Of a stretch of DNA of 64,000 bases, positions 24,827 through 34,195 are shown piece by piece (the stretch's first letter is position 1; the number at the start of each line of letters is the position of its first letter). The stretch is from Treponema bryantii. GTDB taxonomy: Bacteria > Spirochaetota > Spirochaetia > Treponematales > Treponemataceae. Position numbers and translations under genes: made by a program. The DNA lies in the NCBI RefSeq assembly GCF_036492245.1, contig NZ_AP025286.1:3286001-3350000 (forward strand), in the 5' to 3' direction. The notes under the pieces are model-generated. The model was not told where the DNA came from. It saw only the letters and a program-made list of their open reading frames with translations, and searched no databases.

Positions 24827-26461
24827 TTACATACCAAGCTTCTTCTTGTTTTCGTTCATAAGCTTAGACTGAGCGGCGATAACCTTATCAACACCCTTGT
24901 CTTTCTTATACTGGTTGAAGTCTGCAACGATCTTGTCGAACTCAGCTTCTGAACCTGCACGAATCAACTGTGGAAGAACCTTACCCCAGCGGCGCTGGAT
25001 GTCTTCGTAAATCAGCTGTTCATCAGATCCAACAGGAAGTGTAAGTCCGTCGTATGCTGCATAAGAGTGTACATATGGACGTGTCCAAAGCTGTGGCTGC
25101 TCGAGAGAAGGAGCATAGTCAGCACCGAACTGTGCCTGCCAAGCTGTATCCATAAGCATCCAGTATGTGTACTGAACACCAATCTCTGTTTCCTGCTTGT
25201 TCTTGTCGTTCTTATCGAGGTCAGCAACTTCTTTTGTCAACTTTGGTACACCGTTTTCGATTGTGTATGTTTCACCTTCGATACCGAAGTTTGTATCCAT
25301 CTGACCTTCTTCTGAGATGAGGTAAGAAAGGAACTGAATAGCGCGAGCTGGATCTTTACAGTTCTTTGAAATCAAAGTTACTGTCCAACCTGCAATACCA
25401 CCACCAGCGAGTACTGGATCATCACCCTTTGTGTTCTTTGGACCATCTACAGCAATGTAGATAGAGTTTGGATCACGTGCATAAAGAGCGTTCTGTGGAG
25501 CCTGCATATCCCAGTTCTGATAGAGCATACAGAAGTAGCGGCCCTGAGCAGCTTTCTCTTCAATCTGGCTTCTCTTGTCTACGAATACGTCTGTAGCAAA
25601 GAGACCTTCTTCGTGAGCCTGGCGGAATGCTTTCATCCAGCGGATATACTCTGGATCATCTGTAAGACCGAGGTCTGCGTTTACGAATTTACCATCTTTT
25701 TCTGGAGCAATTGCAAGGAAGTGTGAGAGGTAACCCTGGAGCTGAGAACAACCAGTATCACCGAATTCGTTTGTTCCGAATGGAATAAGTGACTGACCAT
25801 TTACTGTTGGGAACTTAGCCTTTGCAGCGCGGAGTGCACCAAGGAATCCCTCTGGAGTTGTCATGTCTGGACTTCCGATAGCTTCGTACATATCTTTACG
25901 AACAAGGAAAGTTTCGTTTGAAGTAAGTTTTCCCTGATACTTCTCGTAGTCTGTTGAAGTATAAGATGCGTTTGGATATCCGTAGATATGTCCGTTTGGC
26001 TGACGATACCAGCCAACCTTTACAGGATCTGTAACCTTCCAGAAGTATGGATCATACTTGTCTGCAAGTTCATCAAGTGAATAAAGAAGATCTGAATCGA
26101 TCATCATAGGAATCTGACCTTCCCACCATCCCAAAGTAATGAGATCTGGAAGAGCGTCACCAGCGATCATAGCATTCAATTTTTCAGCTTCGTTTCCTGC
26201 AGGAACGATGAAGTTTACATCTACACCAGTTTTCTCTGTAATGTACTTAGAAACTTTTGAATCACCCCAATGGCGTGCAAACCAGCTGAAGTTAATATAC
26301 CAGTCAAGCTTGATTGGCTTGTCAGCATTTGCTTTCCAACCTGGAACATCAGCAGATGCTTTAGTACCAGTTGTTTTACCAGCTTCTTTCTTGCTGCAGC
26401 CTACGAGAGACATAGCAGCAACCATAGCAAAACCTAATGCTACTACCTTTAATTTCTTCAT
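24827..26461 (-). CDS. ABC transporter solute-binding lipoprotein (LplA/YtcQ-like)
   Basis: Extracytoplasmic sugar-binding lipoprotein of about 544 residues. The signal peptide starts MKKLKVVALGFAM and the lipobox is SLVGC. The mature part has the family-1 binding-protein look of the large LplA/YtcQ group (WYINFSWFARHWGD, then aromatic-rich lobes and PFGTNEFGDTG). Such proteins deliver oligosaccharides to LplB/LplC-type permeases. The ATG at 26461 has AGGAGG nine bases upstream; a GTG further up lies in a hairpin and is rejected. It is third after two permease genes, behind a stem-loop that may let it be expressed at a different level. No ATPase gene is present, so it probably uses a shared MsmK-like one. 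Confidence 0.9.
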   Translation of the reverse strand: MKKLKVVALGFAMVAAMSLVGCSKKEAGKTTGTKASADVPGWKANADKPIKLDWYINFSWFARHWGDSKVSKYITEKTGVDVNFIVPAGNEAEKLNAMIAGDALPDLITLGWWEGQIPMMIDSDLLYSLDELADKYDPYFWKVTDPVKVGWYRQPNGHIYGYPNASYTSTDYEKYQGKLTSNETFLVRKDMYEAIGSPDMTTPEGFLGALRAAKAKFPTVNGQSLIPFGTNEFGDTGCSQLQGYLSHFLAIAPEKDGKFVNADLGLTDDPEYIRWMKAFRQAHEEGLFATDVFVDKRSQIEEKAAQGRYFCMLYQNWDMQAPQNALYARDPNSIYIAVDGPKNTKGDDPVLAGGGIAGWTVTLISKNCKDPARAIQFLSYLISEEGQMDTNFGIEGETYTIENGVPKLTKEVADLDKNDKNKQETEIGVQYTYWMLMDTAWQAQFGADYAPSLEQPQLWTRPYVHSYAAYDGLTLPVGSDEQLIYEDIQRRWGKVLPQLIRAGSEAEFDKIVADFNQYKKDKGVDKVIAAQSKLMNENKKKLGM

Positions 26462-26503
26462 ATTTATTTTCCTCCTATAAATATTATCCAAAATGTAAGT
26501 TAC

Positions 26504-26563
26504 CAACGCTTCGCGTTGCTTTCGATTCACGCGTACAAAATCCTGCGCCACTGCTCGGATTTT
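26504..26563 (-). repeat. Intercistronic stem-loops before the binding-protein gene
   Basis: Two inverted repeats lie between the permease and binding-protein genes: AAAATCC/GGATTTT with a 13-base loop, and CAACGC/GCGTTG with a three-base loop. They may stabilise or terminate part of the transcript, or be a dispersed repeat. Confidence 0.5.
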
Positions 26564-26567
26564 GCTG

Positions 26568-27452
26568 CTAACCTTTTATAGAACCAATTAACATTCCCTT
26601 TACAAAGTATTTCTGCAGGAATGGATATACACACATAATCGGGAAAGTTGTTACAACCATAGTTGCCAGACGAACCGACTGTGAGCTTACCTGCTGAGCA
26701 GAAACGCCGGCAGGCATTGCAACAACTGCTTTAGAAGCAGAAGCACTGGCTACAACACGATACAGGTAGGTTTGAATCGGCTGTAATTCAGATTTATTGA
26801 TGTACATAACTCCGGCAAAATAATCGTTCCAGTGGCCTACTCCATTGAACAAAGCAATTGTTGCAATTACCGGCATAGATAAAGGGAGTATAATTTTTAT
26901 AAAAATCAGCATGTCGTTTGCACCGTCGAGCTTAGCAGATTCTTCGAGTCCGGCTGGGAGGCCGCGGAAGAAAGACATGAAGATTATCATGTTATAAAAG
27001 TTGAACAAGCTTGGGATGATGTAAACCAGGAAGTTGTCGTAAAGACCAAGGTTTTTCAACGTAATGAAGTAAGGAATAAGACCGCCACCGAAGAACATTG
27101 TGATTGTTCCGATGATTGTATAAATCTTATTTCCCATAATGTGCTTTTTAGAGAAAGCGTATCCAACCATAGCTGTGAAGAAAACGCTTGTTACTGTACC
27201 AATCAGAGTTCTGAGAACTGTAATCATAAAAGCTCTGACAATTGTACTGTCCTGGAAAACTGTCTTGTAGCTCTGAAGACTGAACTTTCTTGGCCACAAG
27301 TAGATTCCGCCACGGAGAGCATCGTTTGCATCATTGAAAGAAATGATAACTGTATACCATACTGGATACACTGCAATAAAGCAGAGAAGCACCATAATGA
27401 TTCCGATAATAATGTCACCAGTTGTTACTCTATTTAATCTTGAATGTGTCAT
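26568..27452 (-). CDS. ABC sugar permease (LplC/YtcP-like)
   Basis: Inner-membrane permease of 294 residues with six helices and the conserved EAA loop, seen as EESAKLDGANDMLIFIKIILPLS. It belongs to the CUT1 group that partners with large YtcQ-type binding proteins. It starts 12 bases after the other permease stop and is co-transcribed with it. The C-terminus VKGMLIGSIKG is typical. Substrate not determined; the adjacent beta-glucan genes suggest gluco-oligosaccharides. Confidence 0.92.
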   Translation of the reverse strand: MTHSRLNRVTTGDIIIGIIMVLLCFIAVYPVWYTVIISFNDANDALRGGIYLWPRKFSLQSYKTVFQDSTIVRAFMITVLRTLIGTVTSVFFTAMVGYAFSKKHIMGNKIYTIIGTITMFFGGGLIPYFITLKNLGLYDNFLVYIIPSLFNFYNMIIFMSFFRGLPAGLEESAKLDGANDMLIFIKIILPLSMPVIATIALFNGVGHWNDYFAGVMYINKSELQPIQTYLYRVVASASASKAVVAMPAGVSAQQVSSQSVRLATMVVTTFPIMCVYPFLQKYFVKGMLIGSIKG

Positions 27453-27464
27453 TTTTTTCCTCCA

Positions 27465-28436
27465 TTAGAACAACGATGTGTCGTTCAACTTCTTAGTAAC
27501 CTGGTTAGCAATGAACAGCAGGATGAAAGCAACTACCGACTTAAACAAACCAATTGCCGAAGCATATGAATATCTCATTCCGCGCATAGCAGTCTGATAT
27601 ACGTAGATATCAAGTACGTTACTTCTTGGTGCATTCAAAGGATTGTTCAATACCAGAATCTGATCGAAGTTAGTATTCAAAAGTCCACCAACAGCAAGGA
27701 TGAACATGATAGTTACAGTAGGAGCAATTGAAGGAAGTGTAATTGTCCAGATCTGCTTCCAGCGGCTTGCACCGTCAACCTTAGCAGCCTCATACATTTC
27801 CTGATCAATACCTGCAATAGCAGCAAGGTAGATGATTGCAGACCATCCAAGTTCCTTCCATAAATCAGAAAGAACTGTAATAGCCCAGAAATATTTAGGA
27901 TAAGCAAGGAAAGCTACACTCTCTTTAAGAATACCCATATTTATGAGAAGCTCATTGAAAAGACCACCATCTCCAAGCCAGGTAGTAAGAATACCACCGA
28001 GCACAACCCATGAAAGGAAGTGTGGCATATATGTAATAGTCTGAACCGCTTTCTTAAATCTCATATTTCTAACTTCATTCAAAAGCAACGCAAAAACGAT
28101 TGGCAGAGTGAAGTTAAAAACCAGTTTAAGAATACTGATTCCTAATGTGTTTGCCATAACATTGAAGAACTCTTCATCTTTGAAGAAGTTGATAAAATGC
28201 TGGAAACCACCGTTAGTAGCCCATGGTGTTGTAAAAAATTTCTTGCTGAACAAAGGAGTTGTTATAAAAAAGTTTTTCTTGAAAGCAATTAAAATTCCGT
28301 ACATCGGGATGTAGTTAAAAATCAACATCCACACAATTCCAAGAAGTGCCATAAACTGAAGATATTTTTCTTCACGTAATCTTACCCAGAAGCTTTTCTT
28401 AGGGATTACCGGCAAATCATTGTTTTTCTGTTTCAT
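27465..28436 (-). CDS. ABC sugar permease (LplB-like)
   Basis: First gene of the ABC operon, a six-helix permease of 323 residues. The EAA motif is visible as YEAAKVDGASRWKQIWTITLPSI, split across the loop, and the N-terminal helix region LGIVWMLIFNYIPMYGILIAF is typical of LplB. It forms the heteromeric channel with the next permease. Its promoter must lie in the 243-base region it shares with the divergent phosphorylase gene, so both may answer to the YesMN-type regulator encoded at the operon's end. Confidence 0.92.
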   Translation of the reverse strand: MKQKNNDLPVIPKKSFWVRLREEKYLQFMALLGIVWMLIFNYIPMYGILIAFKKNFFITTPLFSKKFFTTPWATNGGFQHFINFFKDEEFFNVMANTLGISILKLVFNFTLPIVFALLLNEVRNMRFKKAVQTITYMPHFLSWVVLGGILTTWLGDGGLFNELLINMGILKESVAFLAYPKYFWAITVLSDLWKELGWSAIIYLAAIAGIDQEMYEAAKVDGASRWKQIWTITLPSIAPTVTIMFILAVGGLLNTNFDQILVLNNPLNAPRSNVLDIYVYQTAMRGMRYSYASAIGLFKSVVAFILLFIANQVTKKLNDTSLF

Positions 28437-28679
28437 GACAGTACCTCGCTTACATTTTGGAGTATAGACGCACTTATACCATATGAAAAGTTTGTAAATT
28501 TTCAGAAAGGTGTAAATATTTCGGTTTTCGGGGTGTTTTTGAGCATTTTTGTGTTGATTTCCCTGATTTCTTGCTTTAGTTTAAGATTAGTAAGAAGTTT
28601 TTTTTATAAACCTGCAGACTGAACCTTGGAGCTGGCTTAGTGAGTTCAGTCTGCGGATTTTATTTCAGGAGGATTTTAG
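28437..28679. promoter_or_regulatory. Divergent control region, ABC operon and glycoside phosphorylase
   Basis: 243 bases between divergent sugar genes. It is AT-rich near the ABC side, with two similar G-TGTAAAT-like stretches, and carries a strong hairpin near the phosphorylase side. No clear -35/-10 pair stood out. Confidence 0.4.
28614..28654 (+). promoter_or_regulatory. Leader hairpin before the glycoside phosphorylase gene
   Basis: Perfect 11-base inverted repeat GCAGACTGAAC/GTTCAGTCTGC around a 19-base loop. It ends 26 bases before the ATG and is followed by an exposed AGGAGG. It may be a stabiliser or part of an attenuator. Confidence 0.5.
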
Positions 28680-31600
28680 ATGAAAAAGGTAAAAGGCTGT
28701 TTCACAACATTACCAGGAGAAACTGGCCAGTTCTACAAAATTGAGAATTATGACTGCATGGATGATTTCTTTATGACAATCACAAGTGCATCTGATATAT
28801 GGAATTTCTGCTGGTCACAGGGTGGAATTACAGCCGGAAGAATTGACTGCGATCATGCAGTTTTCCCTTATTACACAGCAGATAAAGTAAGTGATGCAAA
28901 ATCATATACCGGTTCTTACACAGCAGTTATGGCTGGTAATGTTATCTGGGAACCTTTTGCAAGTCTTGGAGCAAGTCCTGCTATCCGTCGTCTTGCCGAA
29001 AAAAATATCACAAGAAATATCTATAAAAACGCTACCGGAACAGAAGTCTGGTTTGAAGAAATAAATGAAGATTTGCAGCTTTCTTTCCGTTATGGCTGGA
29101 CTTCTTCTCCTAAATACGGCCTTGTTAAAAAAAGCGTAATTACAAATCTTTCTGATAAATCAATTTCTGTAAAAGTTCTTGATGGCTGCCGAAATATTCT
29201 TCCAGCCTGCGTAACTGCAGATTTCCAGAACAGCAACAGCGTTCTTCTCGATGCCTATAAAAAAACAGATTTAGATTCAACTTCTAAACTTGCACTCTTT
29301 GCAGTTTCTTCTATTGTTACAGATAAGGCTGAACCAAGCGAAGGTCTTTTTGCAAATGTCAGCTGGTTCAATACAGAAGATGATTTACTGCTTGCACCTG
29401 ATGCTCCTGAACAGTTTGCAGAAAAAGGCAATATTGAAATAATGGATGTTGTAAAAGGAAAACGTCCTGCAGCTTATATTTGCCGTAACTTGTCTTTAAA
29501 AGACAGTGCATCATGGTATCAGGTATTCGATACACGCCTCGATGCATCAAAAATTGCAGTTCTGAAAAAAGAACTCAAAGACCGCACAAAACTCACAGCT
29601 TCACTTATAGCAGATATTGAAGACGGTAAAAAACTGATGGAAACTTATATTGCCGAAGCAGATGGTTTCCAGGAAACAGCCGAAACAATGACCTGCGTAC
29701 ATCACTCAGAAAACGTTATGTTCAATATTATGCGCGGTGGTTTCTTTGCTAACAGCGGAAAAATCAGCCTTACAGACTTTATTAAATTTGTTGAACAGCG
29801 CAATAAAGCTCTTGTAAAACTTGCAGAAAAAGTAACTTCTGCAATCACTGCATCAGCAGATAAAGACGGCTTTGTAAATTATGGCGAACTTGAAACTGCA
29901 GTTCAGAAAAAAATGAACCCACAGCTTTCACGCCTCTTCTATGAATACATGCCTCTTACCTTCAGCCGCCGTCACGGTGACCCAAGCCGTCCATGGAACC
30001 GCTTTAATATTCACCTGCGCGACAACGACGGAAATCCTATCCTGAACTACGAAGGAAACTGGCGCGATATCTTCCAGAATTGGGAAGCTCTTGCCTGGTC
30101 ATATCCACAGTACATAAAAAATATGACTGCAAAATTCCTTAATGCAATGACAATTGAAGGATTCAACCCTTACAGAATTTCCCGCGAAGGAATCGACTGG
30201 GAAACTCCAGATCCTGATAATCCATGGGCACAGATTGGTTACTGGGGAGATCACCAGGTAATCTATCTTCAGAAGCTGCTCGAAGTTTATGCAAAACTTA
30301 ATAAGGGACAGCTTGTAAGTGAACTGGGTGAAAAGATTTATGCAAGTTCAAATGTTCCTTACAGAATTAAGTCATATAAAGATATTGTTACAGATCCAAG
30401 AAATACAATTGCCTTTGATTATAAACTCAGTTCTACACTCAAAGCCTGTGCTGCAAAAGACGGTTCAGATGCAAAACTTGTAACTGCAACAGGAACTGCC
30501 GGACATGGCGAAGTTGCTATGGTAACTCTGGCAACAAAACTTCTTCAGGTTGTAATTGCTAAGATGGCAAACTTCATTCCAGGAGGCGGAATCTGGCTTA
30601 ACACACAGCGCCCTGAATGGAACGATGCAAACAATGCTCTTGCAGGCTACGGACTTTCAATGGTAACTCTTTATTACCTGCACCGCTTTGTAAAATTCCT
30701 TAATGAACTTTTTGCTTCTTCAGAAGCTCAGACTTTTGTTCTGCCTTCAGCAGTTGCAGATTGTTTCAAGGGACTCGGAAAACTTTATGCAGATTCTCCT
30801 GCTAAAAAGACTGCAACAAACGCAGCTCTCCGAAAGAAGTTTGCAGATGAAGAAGGTAAGCTCTTTGAAAAGGAAAGAACTGTTCTTTACAAGAAGGGCT
30901 ACGGCGCTTCAGAAAAGACTCTCAAGAAAACAGAAATTCTTGCTACCCTCAATTCAATTCTCGAACACATTAAAGCTACAATTGAATTGAACCATCGTAA
31001 TGACGGACTTTATCACGCATACAACACAATGAAGATAACAGGCTTTGGCCAGGACGGTCTTGGCGGAAAAATGGAAATTGAATATCTTCAGGAAATGCTT
31101 GAAGGACAGGTAGCTGTTCTTTCTGCTGAAGTTCTCGAACCTGCTGAAGCATTGAGCGTTCTTAAAGCTCTCCGTGCAAGCCGCATGTATGAACCTCGTC
31201 AGAACTCTTATATGCTCTACCCTAACAAGGAGCTTGCTGCATTTGAAGATAAGAATGTGATTAAGAGTATTGATGTTGAAGACCTCAGAGCTTTCATTGA
31301 AAAGACAGGCGGCTCTGTTCTTTATGCAGATTGCAATGGTAAATTCCATTTCAACGGTGAGTTCCGCAATGTACGCTTCTTGCGTGAATTCTGCGAAGCT
31401 CTTCCGGCTGCTAAAAAACCAAAGGCAAAAGAAATGGCTGCCCTCGAAGCTCTTTATGAAAAGACTTTCAATCACCAGAGCTTTACAGGACGAAGCGGTA
31501 CTTTCTATGCTTACGAAGGACTGGGAAGTATTTACTGGCACATGGTTTCTAAACTGCTGCTTGCTGCTCAGGAGAACACGATAGCCGCTGTGAATAAAAA

Positions 31601-32051
31601 TGCGGAGGCCGACGTTGTAAAAGAACTCTGTGAAGCTTACTATGGGGTACGTGCCGGTATTGGGTTCAATAAGGAGGCCGAAGTGTACGGTGCTTTCCCA
31701 GCAGATCCATATTCACACACACCTTTCCAGCAGGGCGCTAAGCAGCCTGGTATGACCGGTCAGGTAAAAGAAGAGGTTCTGACACGCTGGGGCGAACTCG
31801 GTGTAGATATTGAAAACGGGCTTGCTCAGTTTAAGCCGGTAATTCTTAAGAAATCAGAATTCTTTAAGGACGGAACACTCAAGTTCACATGGTGTGGAAC
31901 TCCTGTAACTTACAAGCTAACTAACGATAGTTCGTCAATTACAGTAAACGGCAAACGCCGTGACGGAACAGTTCTTACTGCTGCAGAAACTGCAGACCTC
32001 TTTGCCCGCAACGGCAAAATCAAAGAAATTATTGTAGAAGTAAACCTGTAA
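28680..32051 (+). CDS. Large glycoside phosphorylase-like enzyme (GH94/GH149/GH161-like)
   Basis: Cytosolic enzyme of 1123 residues that I place in the (alpha/alpha)6-barrel beta-glucan phosphorylase group. The N-terminal half is a beta-sandwich (FYKIENYDCMDDFFMTITS). The barrel contains GNWRDIFQNWEAL, comparable to the RDxxQ motif of cellobiose-type phosphorylases, a YWGDHQVIYL strand, and PEWNDANNALAGYG, whose Asp should be the catalytic acid. There is no signal peptide. It is much longer than cellobiose phosphorylase (about 800), close to the roughly 1,100 residues of 1,2-beta-oligoglucan (GH94) and 1,3-beta-oligoglucan (GH149) phosphorylases. Nearby GH16 and GH30 genes favour beta-1,3-glucan as substrate. 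Fold fairly safe; family and linkage inferred. Confidence 0.7.
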   Translation: MKKVKGCFTTLPGETGQFYKIENYDCMDDFFMTITSASDIWNFCWSQGGITAGRIDCDHAVFPYYTADKVSDAKSYTGSYTAVMAGNVIWEPFASLGASPAIRRLAEKNITRNIYKNATGTEVWFEEINEDLQLSFRYGWTSSPKYGLVKKSVITNLSDKSISVKVLDGCRNILPACVTADFQNSNSVLLDAYKKTDLDSTSKLALFAVSSIVTDKAEPSEGLFANVSWFNTEDDLLLAPDAPEQFAEKGNIEIMDVVKGKRPAAYICRNLSLKDSASWYQVFDTRLDASKIAVLKKELKDRTKLTASLIADIEDGKKLMETYIAEADGFQETAETMTCVHHSENVMFNIMRGGFFANSGKISLTDFIKFVEQRNKALVKLAEKVTSAITASADKDGFVNYGELETAVQKKMNPQLSRLFYEYMPLTFSRRHGDPSRPWNRFNIHLRDNDGNPILNYEGNWRDIFQNWEALAWSYPQYIKNMTAKFLNAMTIEGFNPYRISREGIDWETPDPDNPWAQIGYWGDHQVIYLQKLLEVYAKLNKGQLVSELGEKIYASSNVPYRIKSYKDIVTDPRNTIAFDYKLSSTLKACAAKDGSDAKLVTATGTAGHGEVAMVTLATKLLQVVIAKMANFIPGGGIWLNTQRPEWNDANNALAGYGLSMVTLYYLHRFVKFLNELFASSEAQTFVLPSAVADCFKGLGKLYADSPAKKTATNAALRKKFADEEGKLFEKERTVLYKKGYGASEKTLKKTEILATLNSILEHIKATIELNHRNDGLYHAYNTMKITGFGQDGLGGKMEIEYLQEMLEGQVAVLSAEVLEPAEALSVLKALRASRMYEPRQNSYMLYPNKELAAFEDKNVIKSIDVEDLRAFIEKTGGSVLYADCNGKFHFNGEFRNVRFLREFCEALPAAKKPKAKEMAALEALYEKTFNHQSFTGRSGTFYAYEGLGSIYWHMVSKLLLAAQENTIAAVNKNAEADVVKELCEAYYGVRAGIGFNKEAEVYGAFPADPYSHTPFQQGAKQPGMTGQVKEEVLTRWGELGVDIENGLAQFKPVILKKSEFFKDGTLKFTWCGTPVTYKLTNDSSSITVNGKRRDGTVLTAAETADLFARNGKIKEIIVEVNL

Positions 32052-32072
32052 AATTATAGGTGAGTATCTATA

Positions 32073-32153
32073 AAAAATCCCCGGCATGTTGATATGTACC
32101 CCCTTTCTGTTTGTCCAGAAAAGGGGGTACATATCATGCCCGGGGATTTTTCT
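32073..32153. terminator. Very long bidirectional terminator hairpin
   Basis: Nearly perfect inverted repeat of about 28 pairs: ATCCCCGGCATG and GATATGTACCCCC on one side, their complements on the other, with a 12-base loop, A-run and T-run. It lies between the convergent phosphorylase and MCP genes. Confidence 0.9.
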
Positions 32154-32154
32154 T

Positions 32155-34020
32155 TTAAATCTTAAACTTTCGAACTTCTTCTCGAAGATTATTAAAGTTC
32201 TTCTGATTATCATTTGTAAGATCGAAACACAATTCAACAGCCTTGGTTATCTGGCCTGAACCTGCCGCCATCTCATTCATTGAATCATTGATTTCACGGG
32301 TAACATCTGCAAGGTGAGCCATTTCTTCACCAATCTGTTTACCACCCGAAAGAAGAATTCCCGTATTCTCTTTAACTATATCTGAAGAAGTCTGGATTTC
32401 GCTGATAGACTGAAGAACCTGCGCACTTCCTGCATCCTGTTCGTCCATCGCATTTTTAATAACTTCTTCCTGCTGCTGAACTTTCTTTGTAAGTTCAAAA
32501 ATAACTTCAAACTGATTCTGTACAGATTTTGTATTATCAGAAACGTTTTGAATGATTTCCTGAAATTCATTTAGCTGAGAACTAATTGTTTTACCCTGAG
32601 TATTAGACTGTTCTGCAAGTTTTCGAATTTCTCCGGCAACTACAGCAAATCCCTTTCCGGCGTCTCCTGCATGTGCAGCCTCAATAGCAGCATTCATAGC
32701 AAGAAGGTTTGTCTGAGAAGCAATACTCTGAACAACGTTTGATGCCTCTACAAGAGCAGCAGATTTTTCAAGAATAATCTGAGCAAGTTTTGCAGACTCA
32801 TTGATTCGTTTACGACCTGTTTCTGATTCAGCACTAAGCTCATGAACAGTTGCAGTATTGTTTTCAAGAATCTGACTTACAGAACGAATATTTGCAACCA
32901 TTTCTTCAACAGCGCTGGAAGATGTAGAAACTCCGGAAACCTGTGCTGTTACGCTTTCGTTCAGCTCATTTATTTTGTTAATCATGTTCTTAATGGTTGA
33001 ATCACTCTTCTCTACACCATTAGCCTGATTTTCAATACGGGCTTTTACACTGTTTATATTTGCCATAATTTCTTCTATCGCTGCAGAAGTTTCAGACATG
33101 CTAGAGCTTACGTTATCAGCAGTATCTGCAGCCACAGTTACAGATTCATCAATATCTTCAATAAGTCCTTTTGTTGCATCCTTAAAAGAATTCAAATCAT
33201 TGATTAAAAGACCAAACTCATCACGACTTTCTACAAGGAGAGTTTTACCTGTATAATCATTTGCCGCAACCTGACGGGTAAAATCTGTAATCATTTTTAC
33301 ACGACCACTCATACCTTTTGCCTGAAGCAAACTACAAATTACAATAAATGTAGCACCAATAATTCCTTCAGGGAAAACATAATGCCAGATCAAAATTGAA
33401 ATAGGAAGATTCTGCAAATTCGTAACGAGAACCGGAGTTATGGTAATCATAAGAGTTCCAATTGCAGTACAGGCACTTATTAAACCGCTTCGCATAATTA
33501 ACGAAAGACCTTTAAATTCTTTTCTGTAAGGAACTGAATAAAGTGATTCTTCCAAAGTCTGAAGAAAACGAATATAGAATGTAGCTGAAATTACAATTAC
33601 GTTTCCAATACATGTTGTATAGAGAGGTTGTACATCAACATAAATTCCCTGTCCATGGAACGAAGTCTGTATGATTGCAGCACAAACTGCACCATTAAGA
33701 ATAGCTGTTGCAAGTGTAATGTTCTGGAACAGTTTTGCTCTTTTATTTATTTTTGCTACCGAAGCAGGATTTTCAGGATTGAAGTCTCTGAATTTTCGTT
33801 TTTGTGTAAACCACCAGGTAAAGACAAAAGTCAGTACAAGAATAATTCCAATAATTCCAATTGGTGATGTCAGACCTCGTAGTGTATCGGAAAATTTAAT
33901 TACTTTTAGATAAACAAAAGCAATCCAACTTGTAAAGAAAGGAACCAGATAGGTAGCCAGATAGATGATAAATAGTTTTTTAGAAAAAACTATTTCCGAA
34001 AGATTTTTGTTGCTTTTCAT
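32155..34020 (-). CDS. Methyl-accepting chemotaxis protein with polytopic N-terminus
   Basis: Chemoreceptor of 621 residues. The N-terminal half has about six membrane helices joined by short loops, with no sizeable periplasmic ligand domain. A HAMP-like segment ([19 protein letters not shown]) follows, then the cytoplasmic signalling hairpin with the conserved tip [25 protein letters not shown], split across the turn, and flanking methylation helices. It should form CheA/CheW arrays and sense something in or across the membrane. It lies between beta-glucan enzyme genes and may steer cells toward the released sugars; that is inference. AAAAGGAG precedes the ATG. Confidence 0.92.
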   Translation of the reverse strand: MKSNKNLSEIVFSKKLFIIYLATYLVPFFTSWIAFVYLKVIKFSDTLRGLTSPIGIIGIILVLTFVFTWWFTQKRKFRDFNPENPASVAKINKRAKLFQNITLATAILNGAVCAAIIQTSFHGQGIYVDVQPLYTTCIGNVIVISATFYIRFLQTLEESLYSVPYRKEFKGLSLIMRSGLISACTAIGTLMITITPVLVTNLQNLPISILIWHYVFPEGIIGATFIVICSLLQAKGMSGRVKMITDFTRQVAANDYTGKTLLVESRDEFGLLINDLNSFKDATKGLIEDIDESVTVAADTADNVSSSMSETSAAIEEIMANINSVKARIENQANGVEKSDSTIKNMINKINELNESVTAQVSGVSTSSSAVEEMVANIRSVSQILENNTATVHELSAESETGRKRINESAKLAQIILEKSAALVEASNVVQSIASQTNLLAMNAAIEAAHAGDAGKGFAVVAGEIRKLAEQSNTQGKTISSQLNEFQEIIQNVSDNTKSVQNQFEVIFELTKKVQQQEEVIKNAMDEQDAGSAQVLQSISEIQTSSDIVKENTGILLSGGKQIGEEMAHLADVTREINDSMNEMAAGSGQITKAVELCFDLTNDNQKNFNNLREEVRKFKI

Positions 34021-34060
34021 GCTGCAAACTCCTTTTAGTTTTATAAATATAATTATTTCA

Positions 34061-34112
34061 TATAGTTGTTAACTATAAACCATAATCGACAGAATTGCAA
34101 ATTTTGTCGATT
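34061..34112. promoter_or_regulatory. Two palindromes in the MCP-GH30 divergent region
   Basis: TATAGTT-gtt-AACTATA at 34061-34077, and AATCGACA/TGTCGATT spaced by 13 bases at 34084-34112. Both have the look of operators between divergent genes. No matching regulator is identified. Confidence 0.4.
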
Positions 34113-34195
34113 TGACTGTAATTAGCCGAAAAATTTACACCATTCAGAAATTTATCAAACTATCATAATCATTGAGTGGTGTTTATACTAAAAAC

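Noticed and set aside
26462-26551. Upstream GTG start for the solute-binding lipoprotein
   Set aside because: It would place 30 charged residues before a perfect lipoprotein signal peptide and translate a stem-loop. The ATG at 26461 has an AGGAGG site.
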